This document shows, piece by piece, positions 1 to 9,025 of a DNA stretch of 64,000 nt; position 1 is the first letter of the stretch; each line of letters opens with the position of its first letter. The stretch comes from Neptunicoccus cionae (GTDB lineage: Bacteria; Pseudomonadota; Alphaproteobacteria; Rhodobacterales; Rhodobacteraceae): assembly GCF_002860325.1 (NCBI RefSeq), contig NZ_PKOJ01000002.1, forward strand, positions 434,001 through 498,000. Reading direction: 5' to 3'. A program made the position numbers and the translations under genes. The notes below the pieces were generated by a model. The model did not search any database. It had not been told where the DNA came from and was given only the letters and a program-made list of their open reading frames with translations.

Positions 1-61
1 TTCACAGGGTATATGCCAAAAGACATAAAAGACTTTAAAAAGTGTTAGTCGGGGGCTGGAG

Positions 62-2131
62 ATGGCGAAACTGGTAAAGGCGGCGTTTGGCGGGATATCC
101 GTGCTCGCAATGACGGCTGGCATGGCGGGCGCACAGCAAGCGCCTTCCCTCAACCTTTATGGCAATTCCGGTCTGATCGACATGCCAAGTGCCGAGCCCC
201 AGCCGGACGGACAGGTTACGGGTACAATTTCCGGGTCCGCGTCGGACCGCAAGGTAACTCTGTCCTTTCAGCTTACCAAACGGTTGTCTGCCTCTTTCCG
301 CTATTCCGAACTGAATGACTGGACCATCGCCGGAGAGGACAACGACCGCTCCTTCGACTTGCAATTCCAGTTGCTTGAAGAATCCGATACGCTGCCCGGT
401 GTGGCCATCGGCCTGCGCGATTTCATGGGACAAGGCGCTTATGGCGCAGAATACCTTGTGGCGACCAAAGCGGTACATCCGAAGCTCCGCCTGACCGCGG
501 GGCTGGGATGGGGCCGGCTGAGCAACAGTTCCACCGTTCGGGTCGGCGCCAATCCGCAAGGCGGCGTTCCCATTACCAAACAATGGTTTGACGGTGATGT
601 TGGCGTATTTGGCGGGCTTGCATGGACCACACCCGTCAAGGGGCTGACCCTTAAAGCGGAATATTCTTCGGATGAATACACCCGCGAAGTTGCATCCGGC
701 GCAATCGAGCGCAAAAGCCCGTTCAACTTCGGGATGGAGTTCAAACGGCGCGATAATCTGAGCTTTGGCCTGTATTATCTGCACGGCTCCGAAGTCGCCT
801 TGCGCTTCTCCACAGCAATCAACCCCAAACGTCCACCGGCAGTGGGAACACGCGAACGCGCCCCCCTACCCGTTATTGCCCGTCCGGTAAATTATTCTAC
901 CGGCACAGATTGGGCGAACGTTCCGGATTATAATGTCACCGCGCAGCAGAAATTTGCCACTGTCCTGAAAGAACAGGGACTCGCGGTAGAGGCTGTGGCG
1001 GTGAACGGCCGTTCTGCCGAGTTACGCTTGCGCAACGACACGTTTAATTCCAGCGCGCAGGCCATTGGTCGGGCGGCCCGTGCCATGGCATTTGTTCTCC
1101 CCCATTCGGTGGAAGAATTTGTCATAACCCCCGTGGTCAACGGCGTGCCTGCATCCAGCGTCGTCATCCGCCGGTCGGATCTCGAACGGCTTGAAAATGA
1201 TGTGATGGGTACGGAAAAGATGCTCGATCGGGCCGTGATCCGCAGTGCGGAGTCTTTGCCCGCCGGCAGCGTTTTCGCTCCGGACCTTTACCCCGATTTC
1301 CGCTGGACTATCGCGCCTTTTGTGTCTCTGTCCCTGTTTGACGGCTCCGGACCATTGCGGGCCAGCGCCGGACTGCGGGCCAGCGCGGATTACTACATTG
1401 CACCGGGTTTCTCCTTCTCGGGGTCGGTAACACAGCGGGTGTTTGGCAACCAGCAGGATGAAACCCCGCCCCCGTCAGGCCTGCCACGGGTGCGCACGGA
1501 TCGCGCACTTTACAAGCGCGAAGGCAAGACCGCGCTGGAATCCCTGACAGCAGACCTGATGTTCAAGCCCGCACCCGATTTCTTCGGGCGGGTTTCAGTC
1601 GGGTATCTTGAACCGATGTTCGGCGGTGTTTCGACAGAGCTCTTGTGGAAACCGGCAAACCAGAACTGGGGCCTCGGGGCGGAAGTGAACTATGCCAAGC
1701 AGCGGGATTTCGACCAGCTATTCGGCTTTCAGGACTATGATGTGGTGACGGGACATCTGTCTGCATACTGGAGCGTGACTCCCGGACTGGATGCACAGCT
1801 TGACGTTGGCCGTTACCTGGCCGGTGACTGGGGCGCGACCCTGTCCGTGGACCGTGTCTTTGCCAATGGCTGGACCATCGGCGCCTATGCCACTGTCACG
1901 GATGCCTCTCCGGCGGATTACGGAGAGGGCAGCTTTACCAAAGGGCTGCGCATGAGCATTCCGCTTAGCTGGGGGATCGGCACACCCAACCGGAAAACCT
2001 ACGCGATTGACATGAACACGCAGGCCCGCGATGGCGGTGCTCGTTTGAACGTCAACAACCGCCTGTTTGAAACAGTCAGCGAATACCAGCGTCCGGGACT
2101 GGAAGCAGGTTGGGCGCGGTTCTGGCGTTGA
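62..2131 (+). CDS. yjbH: YjbH-family exopolysaccharide outer-membrane protein
   Basis: A 689-residue protein with an N-terminal signal peptide (hydrophobic stretch ending near AGAQQAP, about residue 25). The mature start, with LNLYGNSGLIDMPSA, is the typical opening of YjbH proteins, and the rest alternates polar and aromatic residues as expected of outer-membrane beta-strands. YjbH proteins belong to the yjbEFGH-type exopolysaccharide loci and are thought to act in polymer export across the outer membrane. The next gene encodes the YjbF-type lipoprotein and starts inside the TGATG junction, so the two are translationally coupled. No YjbE or YjbG homologue lies downstream; what lies upstream of base 1 is unknown. 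The ATG at 62 follows a GGAG very closely, so the start is likely but not certain. The family call is from memory of YjbH sequences. Confidence 0.85.
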   Translation: MAKLVKAAFGGISVLAMTAGMAGAQQAPSLNLYGNSGLIDMPSAEPQPDGQVTGTISGSASDRKVTLSFQLTKRLSASFRYSELNDWTIAGEDNDRSFDLQFQLLEESDTLPGVAIGLRDFMGQGAYGAEYLVATKAVHPKLRLTAGLGWGRLSNSSTVRVGANPQGGVPITKQWFDGDVGVFGGLAWTTPVKGLTLKAEYSSDEYTREVASGAIERKSPFNFGMEFKRRDNLSFGLYYLHGSEVALRFSTAINPKRPPAVGTRERAPLPVIARPVNYSTGTDWANVPDYNVTAQQKFATVLKEQGLAVEAVAVNGRSAELRLRNDTFNSSAQAIGRAARAMAFVLPHSVEEFVITPVVNGVPASSVVIRRSDLERLENDVMGTEKMLDRAVIRSAESLPAGSVFAPDLYPDFRWTIAPFVSLSLFDGSGPLRASAGLRASADYYIAPGFSFSGSVTQRVFGNQQDETPPPSGLPRVRTDRALYKREGKTALESLTADLMFKPAPDFFGRVSVGYLEPMFGGVSTELLWKPANQNWGLGAEVNYAKQRDFDQLFGFQDYDVVTGHLSAYWSVTPGLDAQLDVGRYLAGDWGATLSVDRVFANGWTIGAYATVTDASPADYGEGSFTKGLRMSIPLSWGIGTPNRKTYAIDMNTQARDGGARLNVNNRLFETVSEYQRPGLEAGWARFWR

Positions 2132-2832
2132 TGACAAAGTTCAAACCCAAGCGCATATGGATGGCCGTTGCAGGACTGTCCTTCTTAATCACGGCCTGCA
2201 GTTCCGAGCATAACACACAGCCCGGCATTGGTGGCATCGCCATAGGTATGGCAAAGGCCCGTCTGCAGAAAGGCGCAGTGGAAACCGCTGACGGCGATCA
2301 GAAAGCCCCGCAAGTCACCCGTGCGCAAATGGCTGCGCTCGGACGGCCCGTTGTATACATGACTGTGCCCCGTTTCGGCGTGACACAACCCGCCGTAGAA
2401 CTAGCCGTGAACGGGCGCTATCGCACTTATATGGGCAGCGATCAGTCCACAGTGACCCTTCAATCCGGCATCGTGACCGCCACGCGCGGGTTGCAGGTGG
2501 ATCTCATCGGACAGCAGCTTTCGATCACGCCGGCCGCCATGTTCCGGGGCACATTTCCCAAGACGTACACCCGCACCCAACGTAGCCTGACCGGCGAAGG
2601 CGTTCTTGCTGATTACAACTACAATTGCGCCCTCGCTCCGAAAGAGGCAGACGAAACGATTACCATATTCGGGCAGAACCACCGCACACGCGAGTACACT
2701 GAACTTTGCGGCAATAAAAAGCGGGCCTTCCAGAACAGCTATTGGGTAGATAGCGCAGGAACCGTCTGGCAAAGCCACCAGTCGATCAGCAAGGAAGTCG
2801 GGCATCTGGTTTTACAACGTGTCGTAAGATAG
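2131..2832 (+). CDS. yjbF: YjbF/GfcB-family lipoprotein
   Basis: A 233-residue lipoprotein. The ATG at 2131 overlaps the yjbH stop by one base (TGATG) and is preferred over an in-frame TTG 21 bases upstream. The N-terminus MTKFKPKRIW is basic, followed by a hydrophobic run and a lipobox LITAC with the acylated Cys at residue 23. The remainder fits the YjbF/GfcB family of outer-membrane lipoproteins that accompany YjbH in exopolysaccharide or group 4 capsule loci. Coupling to yjbH supports a shared complex. A 92-base gap separates it from the RTX gene on the same strand, and no terminator is visible in that gap. Confidence 0.83.
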   Translation: MTKFKPKRIWMAVAGLSFLITACSSEHNTQPGIGGIAIGMAKARLQKGAVETADGDQKAPQVTRAQMAALGRPVVYMTVPRFGVTQPAVELAVNGRYRTYMGSDQSTVTLQSGIVTATRGLQVDLIGQQLSITPAAMFRGTFPKTYTRTQRSLTGEGVLADYNYNCALAPKEADETITIFGQNHRTREYTELCGNKKRAFQNSYWVDSAGTVWQSHQSISKEVGHLVLQRVVR

Positions 2833-2924
2833 CGCTGCGCGGGCTAAACTTCCCTTAACGACCGGTCATTATTCTGATTCGGGTCGTATTTGCATTTAGT
2901 AATTTTGAGATGCCGGAGGAAGAA

Positions 2925-4244
2925 ATGGCTATCCCACCCCTTTTGACAAACCCCTTATTGGAACCTGCAGCCGAAACCACTGAACGCCCTGCGAAACGGA
3001 TCACCGGCACGGAGGACTCCGACACGCTGTCTGGAAACTACCGCAAGAACGTGATCAAGGCAAAAGCCGGCGACGACACGATTTTCGGACGCAAGGGGGA
3101 CGATGAAATTTACGCAGGCAAAGGCAGTAGTGAAGTCTACGGCGGACAGGGCAACGATTACATCACGGCCACCCCGTATGAAGCCACGGATGAGAGTTAT
3201 CTGTACGGCGGCGCGGGAAACGACCATTTCTACATGCATCTCTGGAGCAAGGGTCTGGTCCAGATCCACGGCGGAAAAGGCCACGATACAATCGCCGCAC
3301 GGGGCGATGAGGTCGAAGTCTACGGCGGAGCAGGCAAGGATTTCATCTACAGTCTGGGCGGTTCCAACACGCTTTTCGGTGGCCGTGGCGACGATACCTT
3401 CTCGATGGACGACGCCCCAACCACGATAACGGGTGGTGCGGGCGCTGACAGCTTTTTGATCCGCAAAAAGACCGACGACGTGACCATTACGGATTTCACC
3501 TCGGGTGAAGATCTGCTTTCTGTCGCTGCACGATACAAGCTGGCCATGTCCGAAATGGTCATCGAAGCGGATGGAGAAGATACGCTTATCACCCTCCCTA
3601 AAGGCGGACAGATCCGGCTGGTGGGGATTAATCCGGATGACATCAGCGCAGCAGATTTCGAACGGTTAACGACCTATGGCACCGTAGAGGATGATACGAT
3701 TGAAGGCAGCAGCGGACGGGACAGGATCTACGGAGGCGGTGGCGACGATCGCATATCGGGTGGTGACGGAAAAGATTTCCTGTCCGCAGACTGGGGCGAC
3801 AACACGCTTTTTGGTGGCAGTGGTAATGACGATCTTTATGGCGGCAGGGGAAGCGATACATTGTTCGGCGGCGAAGGCAATGACGACATCTACAGCTTTT
3901 ATAGCAGTGGCCAGAACCACGCCTTTGGCGGCGCCGGAAATGACTATTTCAATGTTTACGGCACAGAAGCGACTGTAGAAGGCGGCACAGGCGACGATGA
4001 AATTCTCAGCACGGCCGAACGCTCCACGTTTGTTTACAACGGCGATCTGGACGAAGGGTCGGACGTTATCGTTTACTTCTCTGCAGACACAGACATACTG
4101 CAAATGTCCGATACAACTTTTGACGATCTGCTGATCGAGAAGGCCGGCAAAGACACCAAAATCAGCCTTTCAAGCGGAACGGAAATTACTCTGCACCGTA
4201 TTGATCCGGACGAGATCACGCAGGATAACTTTGATTTCGTCTGA
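2925..4244 (+). CDS. RTX calcium-binding repeat protein, two tandem modules
   Basis: A 439-residue acidic protein without signal peptide. The start at 2925 is chosen because GGAGGAAGAA lies immediately upstream; an in-frame ATG at 2910 would put that Shine-Dalgarno sequence inside the gene. The protein carries many GGxGxDxxx nonapeptides (for example GGAGNDHF, GGRGDDTF, GGSGNDDLYGGRGSDTLFGG), which fold as calcium-binding parallel beta-rolls. It divides into two similar halves: a repeat block followed by a non-repeat tail, near residues 190-245 (DFTSGEDLL ... ADFE) and 384-439 (YFSADTDIL ... NFDF). RTX proteins normally leave the cell by a type I secretion system using a C-terminal signal; no such genes lie nearby. 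No catalytic domain is visible, so a structural or matrix role is likely but unproven. Confidence 0.85.
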   Translation: MAIPPLLTNPLLEPAAETTERPAKRITGTEDSDTLSGNYRKNVIKAKAGDDTIFGRKGDDEIYAGKGSSEVYGGQGNDYITATPYEATDESYLYGGAGNDHFYMHLWSKGLVQIHGGKGHDTIAARGDEVEVYGGAGKDFIYSLGGSNTLFGGRGDDTFSMDDAPTTITGGAGADSFLIRKKTDDVTITDFTSGEDLLSVAARYKLAMSEMVIEADGEDTLITLPKGGQIRLVGINPDDISAADFERLTTYGTVEDDTIEGSSGRDRIYGGGGDDRISGGDGKDFLSADWGDNTLFGGSGNDDLYGGRGSDTLFGGEGNDDIYSFYSSGQNHAFGGAGNDYFNVYGTEATVEGGTGDDEILSTAERSTFVYNGDLDEGSDVIVYFSADTDILQMSDTTFDDLLIEKAGKDTKISLSSGTEITLHRIDPDEITQDNFDFV

Positions 4245-4256
4245 AGCGTTACACTG

Positions 4257-4284
4257 AAAAGGGCGGGGAAATCCCCGCCCTTTT
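4257..4284. terminator. Bidirectional Rho-independent terminator
   Basis: A perfect GC-rich stem, GGGCGGGGA with TCCCCGCCC, has a very short A-rich loop and is flanked by AAAA on the left and TTTT on the right. It works on either strand and lies between the convergent RTX gene (end 4244) and the TRAP large permease (end 4289). Confidence 0.9.
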
Positions 4285-4288
4285 CATT

Positions 4289-5686
4289 TTATGCCAGTGA
4301 CGGTAGCCACAGCACGATAGCCGGGAAGGCCACCAGCAGCGCGATGGTCACGCCGTCGGCGATGAAAAAGGGTGTCACGCCTTTAAACACGTCCTGCACT
4401 GTCAGGTCGTCCCGCACACCGGCAACGACGAAACAGTTCAGGCCGATGGGCGGCGTTATCAGGCAGAACTCCGCCATTTTCACCACCAGTATCCCGAACC
4501 AGATGCCACACATAGTGCCGGACATACCAAAGGCACTATCCGCCGCCGAGACCATCTCTCCCCCGTTCAGCGCCATAACCGCCGGATAGGTGATCGGCAG
4601 GGTCAGCAGCAGCATCCCGATTGCGTCCATGAACATACCCAGAACGGCATAGGCCAGCAGGATCAGCACCAGCGTCAGCATCGGCGATTGGTCCAGAGAG
4701 GTGATCCAGTCCGAGAACGCATCCGGCAGCTTGGCAAAACCAAGAAAGCGAACATAGATCAGCACGCCCCAGATGATGGTAAAGATCATCACCGTCAGCT
4801 TGGCCGTTTCCAGCAGCGCGTCTTTCAGTTCCGACAGGCGCATCCCACGGAACAGCGCCATCAGGAAGACGATGAAGGCACCCACGGCACCACCCTCGGT
4901 CGGCGTGCCCCAAGCCTCGCCAAAGGGGTTATAGACGAAGAAAATGATGATCACGACCACCAGCACGATCGGCATGGCGGCTGGCAAGGAAGCAAAACGC
5001 TGGCCCCATGTAAAGCCGCGCACCGGCGGTCCTACGGATTTGAAACCGACCGCGATACCGATGATCAGCACAGCGTAGACAACGGCTGAAAACACCCCCG
5101 GCACGAAACCTGCCAGCAACAGTTTGCCCACATCCTGTTCAACAATAATCGCATAGATCACCAGAATGGCAGAAGGCGGAATCAAAGAGGCCAGTGTCCC
5201 CCCCGCCGCAACCACTCCGGCGGCGAACTGCTTGTTATAGCCGATCTTCAGCATCTCGGGGATGGCGATCCGCGCAAACACCGCAGCCGTCGCCACAGAA
5301 GCACCGGACACTGCCGCAAACCCGGCGGTCGCAAAGACCGTGGCCACAGCCAGACCACCCGGCACCCATGCAATCCAGCGCTTTGCCGCTTCGAACAGGG
5401 CTGTGGTGAGTTTGGCGTAATAGGCCAGATAACCGATCAGAATAAAGACAGGGATCAGGCTCAGGACCTGGGAACTGACCTTGGAATGGGGCACCTGCCC
5501 TGCGATCTTCACGCTAACCTGCAAGGCCTTTCCAAAGCGGGCCGGATCATAGTCGTATCCGTTCCAGCGCAACCAGACCAGCCCCACAAAGCCTGCAAGT
5601 GCAGCGGCAAAAGCCACCCGCATCCCGAGCACAACGAGAACCAGCATCCCCCCTGTGGTCCAGAGGCCTATGGTAATATTATCCAT
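4289..5686 (-). CDS. TRAP transporter large permease (DctM family)
   Basis: A 465-residue, very hydrophobic protein with about a dozen predicted membrane spans and the DctM-type segments GTLASLIPPSAILVIY and AVLGMFMDAIGMLLLTLP. In TRAP systems this subunit forms the cation-coupled transport channel for organic acids and related solutes delivered by a periplasmic binding protein. Its start codon at 5686 overlaps the stop of the small permease by one base, and an AAGGG lies upstream, so translation is coupled. The order P-Q-M on the minus strand is the usual TRAP arrangement. The substrate cannot be read from this subunit. Confidence 0.93.
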   Translation of the reverse strand: MDNITIGLWTTGGMLVLVVLGMRVAFAAALAGFVGLVWLRWNGYDYDPARFGKALQVSVKIAGQVPHSKVSSQVLSLIPVFILIGYLAYYAKLTTALFEAAKRWIAWVPGGLAVATVFATAGFAAVSGASVATAAVFARIAIPEMLKIGYNKQFAAGVVAAGGTLASLIPPSAILVIYAIIVEQDVGKLLLAGFVPGVFSAVVYAVLIIGIAVGFKSVGPPVRGFTWGQRFASLPAAMPIVLVVVIIIFFVYNPFGEAWGTPTEGGAVGAFIVFLMALFRGMRLSELKDALLETAKLTVMIFTIIWGVLIYVRFLGFAKLPDAFSDWITSLDQSPMLTLVLILLAYAVLGMFMDAIGMLLLTLPITYPAVMALNGGEMVSAADSAFGMSGTMCGIWFGILVVKMAEFCLITPPIGLNCFVVAGVRDDLTVQDVFKGVTPFFIADGVTIALLVAFPAIVLWLPSLA

Positions 5687-6315
5687 CAGTCATGCCCTTC
5701 CAATTGGGCCGCTTCCGCGCGGGCCTGTTCTTCAACTGACATTACCAGAGGCACTGCCACAGGGTGTTCCAACCCCAGTATAAAGGCGCGGCCATACCCG
5801 ACCGCCTGTAAAACCAACCGAACGCATAGTACCGCAAAGGCCACCGGCACGATCAGCTTGCTCGGCCAGATCGGAAGGCCGATATCAATCGAACTGTCAC
5901 GGCTCCACAGAGGCTTGGTCAAATCGAAACTGCGGTCGAAATGGGCCCACGCCCCCCAGACCAGAGCCACCATCAGCACCAGCATGATGACAACGGTCAG
6001 GAACTCCACCAGCCAGAGCGCCCGCCCCTTCAGTGCAGCCACCACAATATCCATGCGGATGTGGGTGCCGTCTCGCTGCACATAGGACACGCCCATGATC
6101 GCGATCAGCGGCATGGCAGCCTCGATATAATCCACGTATCCGGAGAGCGGGCTGTTGAAAAACTTCCGCCCGACTACGGAATAGGCAGCAAGAAACATCA
6201 GTGAGAACACCGCAATCCCGCTGATCAATGCACAAAACCGTTCGATTGGCAGCAGAATACTGTCCAACCGGCTTAAAAGGCTATCGTCCTTGAGAACGGA
6301 TGCCGAAGACGCCAT
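5686..6315 (-). CDS. TRAP transporter small permease (DctQ family)
   Basis: A 209-residue integral membrane protein with four hydrophobic segments, the size and pattern of DctQ subunits. The motif RDGTHIRMDIVV near the middle matches the conserved DctQ region just after the second span. The start at 6315 is preceded by GGAGGAGGT, a strong ribosome binding site. It lies between the binding protein gene and the large permease gene and overlaps the latter by one base. DctQ and DctM together form the membrane part of the TRAP transporter. Confidence 0.92.
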   Translation of the reverse strand: MASSASVLKDDSLLSRLDSILLPIERFCALISGIAVFSLMFLAAYSVVGRKFFNSPLSGYVDYIEAAMPLIAIMGVSYVQRDGTHIRMDIVVAALKGRALWLVEFLTVVIMLVLMVALVWGAWAHFDRSFDLTKPLWSRDSSIDIGLPIWPSKLIVPVAFAVLCVRLVLQAVGYGRAFILGLEHPVAVPLVMSVEEQARAEAAQLEGHD

Positions 6316-6390
6316 ATGAGACCTCCTCCAGAGTTGAAAATGGCCGCCCCCTTAACAGGGGACGGCCGTGAAATTAGCTAGAAAGCGTGC

Positions 6391-7407
6391 TTAGTTACCG
6401 GCGCGCTTTTTTTCCAGTGTTTCGACAACGAGGTCATAAAGCTCCTGGCCCGGCAGGTTTTGGGCTTCCATGTCGGCAATCCATTCTGCACGGATCGGAT
6501 CAGCCGCCTTGGCGCGGAATGCTGCCAGTTCCTCTTCAGGGATCATGACCTTCTCGACGTTCTTTTCGGCCAAAACCTCATCCCATTTGGCAAGAAGTTT
6601 GCCATAGTTTTCAAGGTAATGGGCAATGGATTCATCCACCGAACTGTCGAGCGCCTCACGGTGTTCGTCAGACAGCCCCTCATAAGCGTCGATGTTCACC
6701 ACGATCGGGCAGTTCACTGTGCCCGGGTTCAGGTTGGCTGTCCACCAAGTCGCCTGATTGATCGTACCAAAGGAGAGATGCGCATGCTGGGCGAAAGCCA
6801 CAGTATCAACGACACCGGATTCCATTGCCTGATAGGCTTCGGCAGATGTTACCGAGGTCGGCACAGCGCCCACCGCTTCGAACGCTTTACCCAGCCCGCC
6901 GGTTGCGCGGACCCGCATACCTTCGAAATCGGCCAGAGTGGTACGAGGCTCGCCTGTGCCCACGATGTTATATTGCGGCATTGGCGAAGTCATAAGCAGC
7001 TTGGCGTTCCACTGTGCCATTTCTTCCTGCACTGCCGGATGGGCATAAACCGCATGGCTTACAGCAACTTCTTCGTCCAGATTGGACACACCGATGAACG
7101 GCAGTTCCAGAACGGTAATGGTGCGGTTCTTGTCGCGGTGATAACCGGCACAGAATTGCGCCATCTCGAACGCGCCAATAGAAATACCGTCAAGGTTTTC
7201 ACGGTTCTTGGACAGGCCACCATAGGATACGTTCATGGTGAACTCGCCATTGGTTTTCTCTGCAACCAGTTCAGCCAGCTTTTCAACATGCTCGGTAAAG
7301 GCGCGGCGTTTGCCCCAGACAGAAACATTCCACTCTTCCGCAAATCCTTCGGATGCGATGCTTGCTGCCAGCGCGCTCAGCGCGAGTGTTTTAAGACCAT
7401 TTTTCAT
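6391..7407 (-). CDS. TRAP transporter substrate-binding protein (DctP family)
   Basis: A 338-residue periplasmic protein. The start at 7407 (MKNGLKTLAL) is chosen over upstream in-frame codons because GGGAGGAAACC directly precedes it and it gives a clean Sec signal peptide with cleavage near GFA/EEW. The body has the DctP pattern, with an early beta-strand and helix region and the segment MRVRATGG followed by AEAYQAMESGVVD; that arginine normally holds the carboxylate of the ligand. It is therefore expected to bind an organic acid, but the identity is unknown. It is first in a three-gene minus-strand operon with the Q and M permeases; 75 bases separate it from the Q gene. Confidence 0.93.
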   Translation of the reverse strand: MKNGLKTLALSALAASIASEGFAEEWNVSVWGKRRAFTEHVEKLAELVAEKTNGEFTMNVSYGGLSKNRENLDGISIGAFEMAQFCAGYHRDKNRTITVLELPFIGVSNLDEEVAVSHAVYAHPAVQEEMAQWNAKLLMTSPMPQYNIVGTGEPRTTLADFEGMRVRATGGLGKAFEAVGAVPTSVTSAEAYQAMESGVVDTVAFAQHAHLSFGTINQATWWTANLNPGTVNCPIVVNIDAYEGLSDEHREALDSSVDESIAHYLENYGKLLAKWDEVLAEKNVEKVMIPEEELAAFRAKAADPIRAEWIADMEAQNLPGQELYDLVVETLEKKRAGN

Positions 7408-7707
7408 GGTTTCCTCCCTAATTGCTCCCCGTTGGTGGGGATTGTGCGTGCAGATTAGCGAAACTTCGCGCGATTCCCTATGGCGAATTTCCCGCAAACG
7501 CCTAAAAATCCGGATCGAGCGGAACTTGCGCTTGAATTGTTTAAAGGCCGAGATAGATGACTAAATTATAGGCACTTACCCCGTTTCCGGACGCCCCGAC
7601 CCGGCAGAGTGTCCGACACAACAGTTGCCCCGCAGCAGGGGATTACGTATTAAAACCAAAGGCCCGCAAGCCAGCCAACGCCTTTGGCGAATCTGACAGA
7701 GGAATTC
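7408..7707. other. Divergent intergenic region between dctP and M48 gene
   Basis: These 300 bases hold no convincing gene. They must contain the promoter of the minus-strand TRAP operon and that of the plus-strand protease. Two dyads are visible: GCGAA-AC-TTCGC at 7458-7469, close to the TRAP gene, and CCAAAGGC (7656-7663) with GCCTTTGG (7680-7687), which would form a hairpin in the leader of the protease mRNA ahead of its ribosome binding site. Confidence 0.5.
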
Positions 7708-8442
7708 ATGCGCAAACTGATCGCCGCCGCCACTACAGCCCTACTGGCTGCCTGTACCTCGACGACAGATCCTGTCCCCCAACAAAGCGCAGCGCCAGTT
7801 GCCATGCGCGACACACAATCGAGCGTCAGCGATTACTACCGCGTCGCAGCGCGCGTCGAACCCGTAGCAGAATCCGTCTGCCGGTCCTTCCATGCCAACA
7901 AGCCGCGGGGCTTTTGCGATTTTCAGGTCAAGGTAAACACTGATCCCAGCCAACCGGCCAATGCCTATCAGACAATTGGCGCGGACGGACGCCCGATCAT
8001 CACATTCAATGTCAACATGTTGCGCAGTTTCCGAAACGACCACGAGATCGCTTTTGTGTTTGGCCATGAAGCGGGCCACCAGATTGCGCGCCACATCGAA
8101 CAGACACAGGCCAACCAGCTTGCCGGTGCCGTGCTTGGCGGTATTCTGGTTGCCGTTGGGGGTGGCGATGCGCGGGTTGGCGTGGACATCGGCGGCGCGA
8201 TTGGCGGGCGCAGCTATTCCAAGAAATTCGAACTGGAAGCGGATACCATTGCGGCCCATATCGCGGATCGCGCCGGCTATAATGCGGCCATAGGCGCGCG
8301 TACCTTCGAACGCACCCGTGGCTCTTCGGCTTTGCTGGCAACGCACCCGCCTTCCACCCAGAGAATGTCGCAAGTTGCGCGAACCATCCAGACCATCAAC
8401 ACGGCCAAATCCCAAGGCGGCCGCGCGCCGGTGGCGTGGTGA
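7708..8442 (+). CDS. M48-family zinc metalloprotease, lipoprotein
   Basis: A 244-residue protein starting at 7708 after an AGAGGAA site. The N-terminus MRKLIAAATTALLAAC carries a lipobox with the acylated Cys at residue 16, which places the enzyme in the periplasm on a membrane. The zinc site is HEAGH at residues 120-124, with the third ligand in ELEAD (Glu175), the arrangement of peptidase family M48. It also has a Gly-rich segment between the two motifs. Related lipoproteins such as LoiP and BepA act in outer-membrane protein quality control, so that role is possible here. The following gene starts four bases after its stop, suggesting co-transcription. Confidence 0.9.
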   Translation: MRKLIAAATTALLAACTSTTDPVPQQSAAPVAMRDTQSSVSDYYRVAARVEPVAESVCRSFHANKPRGFCDFQVKVNTDPSQPANAYQTIGADGRPIITFNVNMLRSFRNDHEIAFVFGHEAGHQIARHIEQTQANQLAGAVLGGILVAVGGGDARVGVDIGGAIGGRSYSKKFELEADTIAAHIADRAGYNAAIGARTFERTRGSSALLATHPPSTQRMSQVARTIQTINTAKSQGGRAPVAW

Positions 8443-8446
8443 TTTA

Positions 8447-8995
8447 ATGACCGGCAGTTTTTTCGGATACGGATCGCTCGTCAATGCGGGCACCCATAAT
8501 TATCAGAACCTGCGCCCGACCACGCTGAAAGGCTGGCGGCGGCATTGGGTGCAATCATCCCAGCGGGACGTGGCCTTTCTAAGCGTGACACCTGATCCGC
8601 TGTCGTCCATTTCCGGACTGGTGGCAGATGTTGGCGATATCGGCTGGGAGGCGCTCGACCTGCGAGAAGCGGCCTATGACCGTCTGGTGCTAGATGTGGA
8701 ACCGCTTAGCGGTGTGGCGATGTACAAGGCCAGCGCAGCCGCTGTGTCCCTTGAAAACCTGAATCAACCCATCCTGCTCAGCTATCTTGATTGCGTTGTG
8801 CAGGGTTTTCATCAGGTGTTCGGCACGGATGGCGTACGGGATTTCTTCCGCTCTACCAGCGGCTGGGACACTCCGATCCTGAACGACCGCGCAACGCCGC
8901 TTTACCCCCGCGCAGGACTTCTGTCAGACACGGAAACCGCGCTGGTCGATGATCATATCAATATGGTGGGTGCAAGGATTGTCGCCCCGACCTGA
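8447..8995 (+). CDS. Gamma-glutamylcyclotransferase-family protein
   Basis: A 182-residue protein. The start at 8447 (MTGSFFGYGSL) is preferred because the YGSL loop near the N-terminus is the substrate-binding signature of the gamma-glutamylcyclotransferase fold and the longer reading frame upstream overlaps the M48 gene. The segment LREAAYDRL contains the family's likely catalytic Glu. Enzymes of this fold release 5-oxoproline from gamma-glutamyl peptides or amines; the exact substrate is unknown. It begins four bases after the M48 stop and so is probably in the same transcript. It ends convergently with gltX. Confidence 0.75.
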   Translation: MTGSFFGYGSLVNAGTHNYQNLRPTTLKGWRRHWVQSSQRDVAFLSVTPDPLSSISGLVADVGDIGWEALDLREAAYDRLVLDVEPLSGVAMYKASAAAVSLENLNQPILLSYLDCVVQGFHQVFGTDGVRDFFRSTSGWDTPILNDRATPLYPRAGLLSDTETALVDDHINMVGARIVAPT

Positions 8996-9016
8996 CCCCT
9001 GAACAGGCCGGTCGGG
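8986..9016. terminator. Hairpin between convergent genes
   Basis: CCCGACC and GGTCGGG form a seven-base stem around a 17-base loop that includes the stop codon of the cyclotransferase-like gene. There is no clear U-tract on either strand, so termination activity is uncertain. Confidence 0.3.
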
Positions 9017-9025
9017 CACAAAAGA

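Noticed and set aside
7458-7469. GCGAA-AC-TTCGC palindrome near the TRAP operon
   Set aside because: The arms are only five bases and such GC-rich dyads are expected by chance, so it is not reported as an operator.
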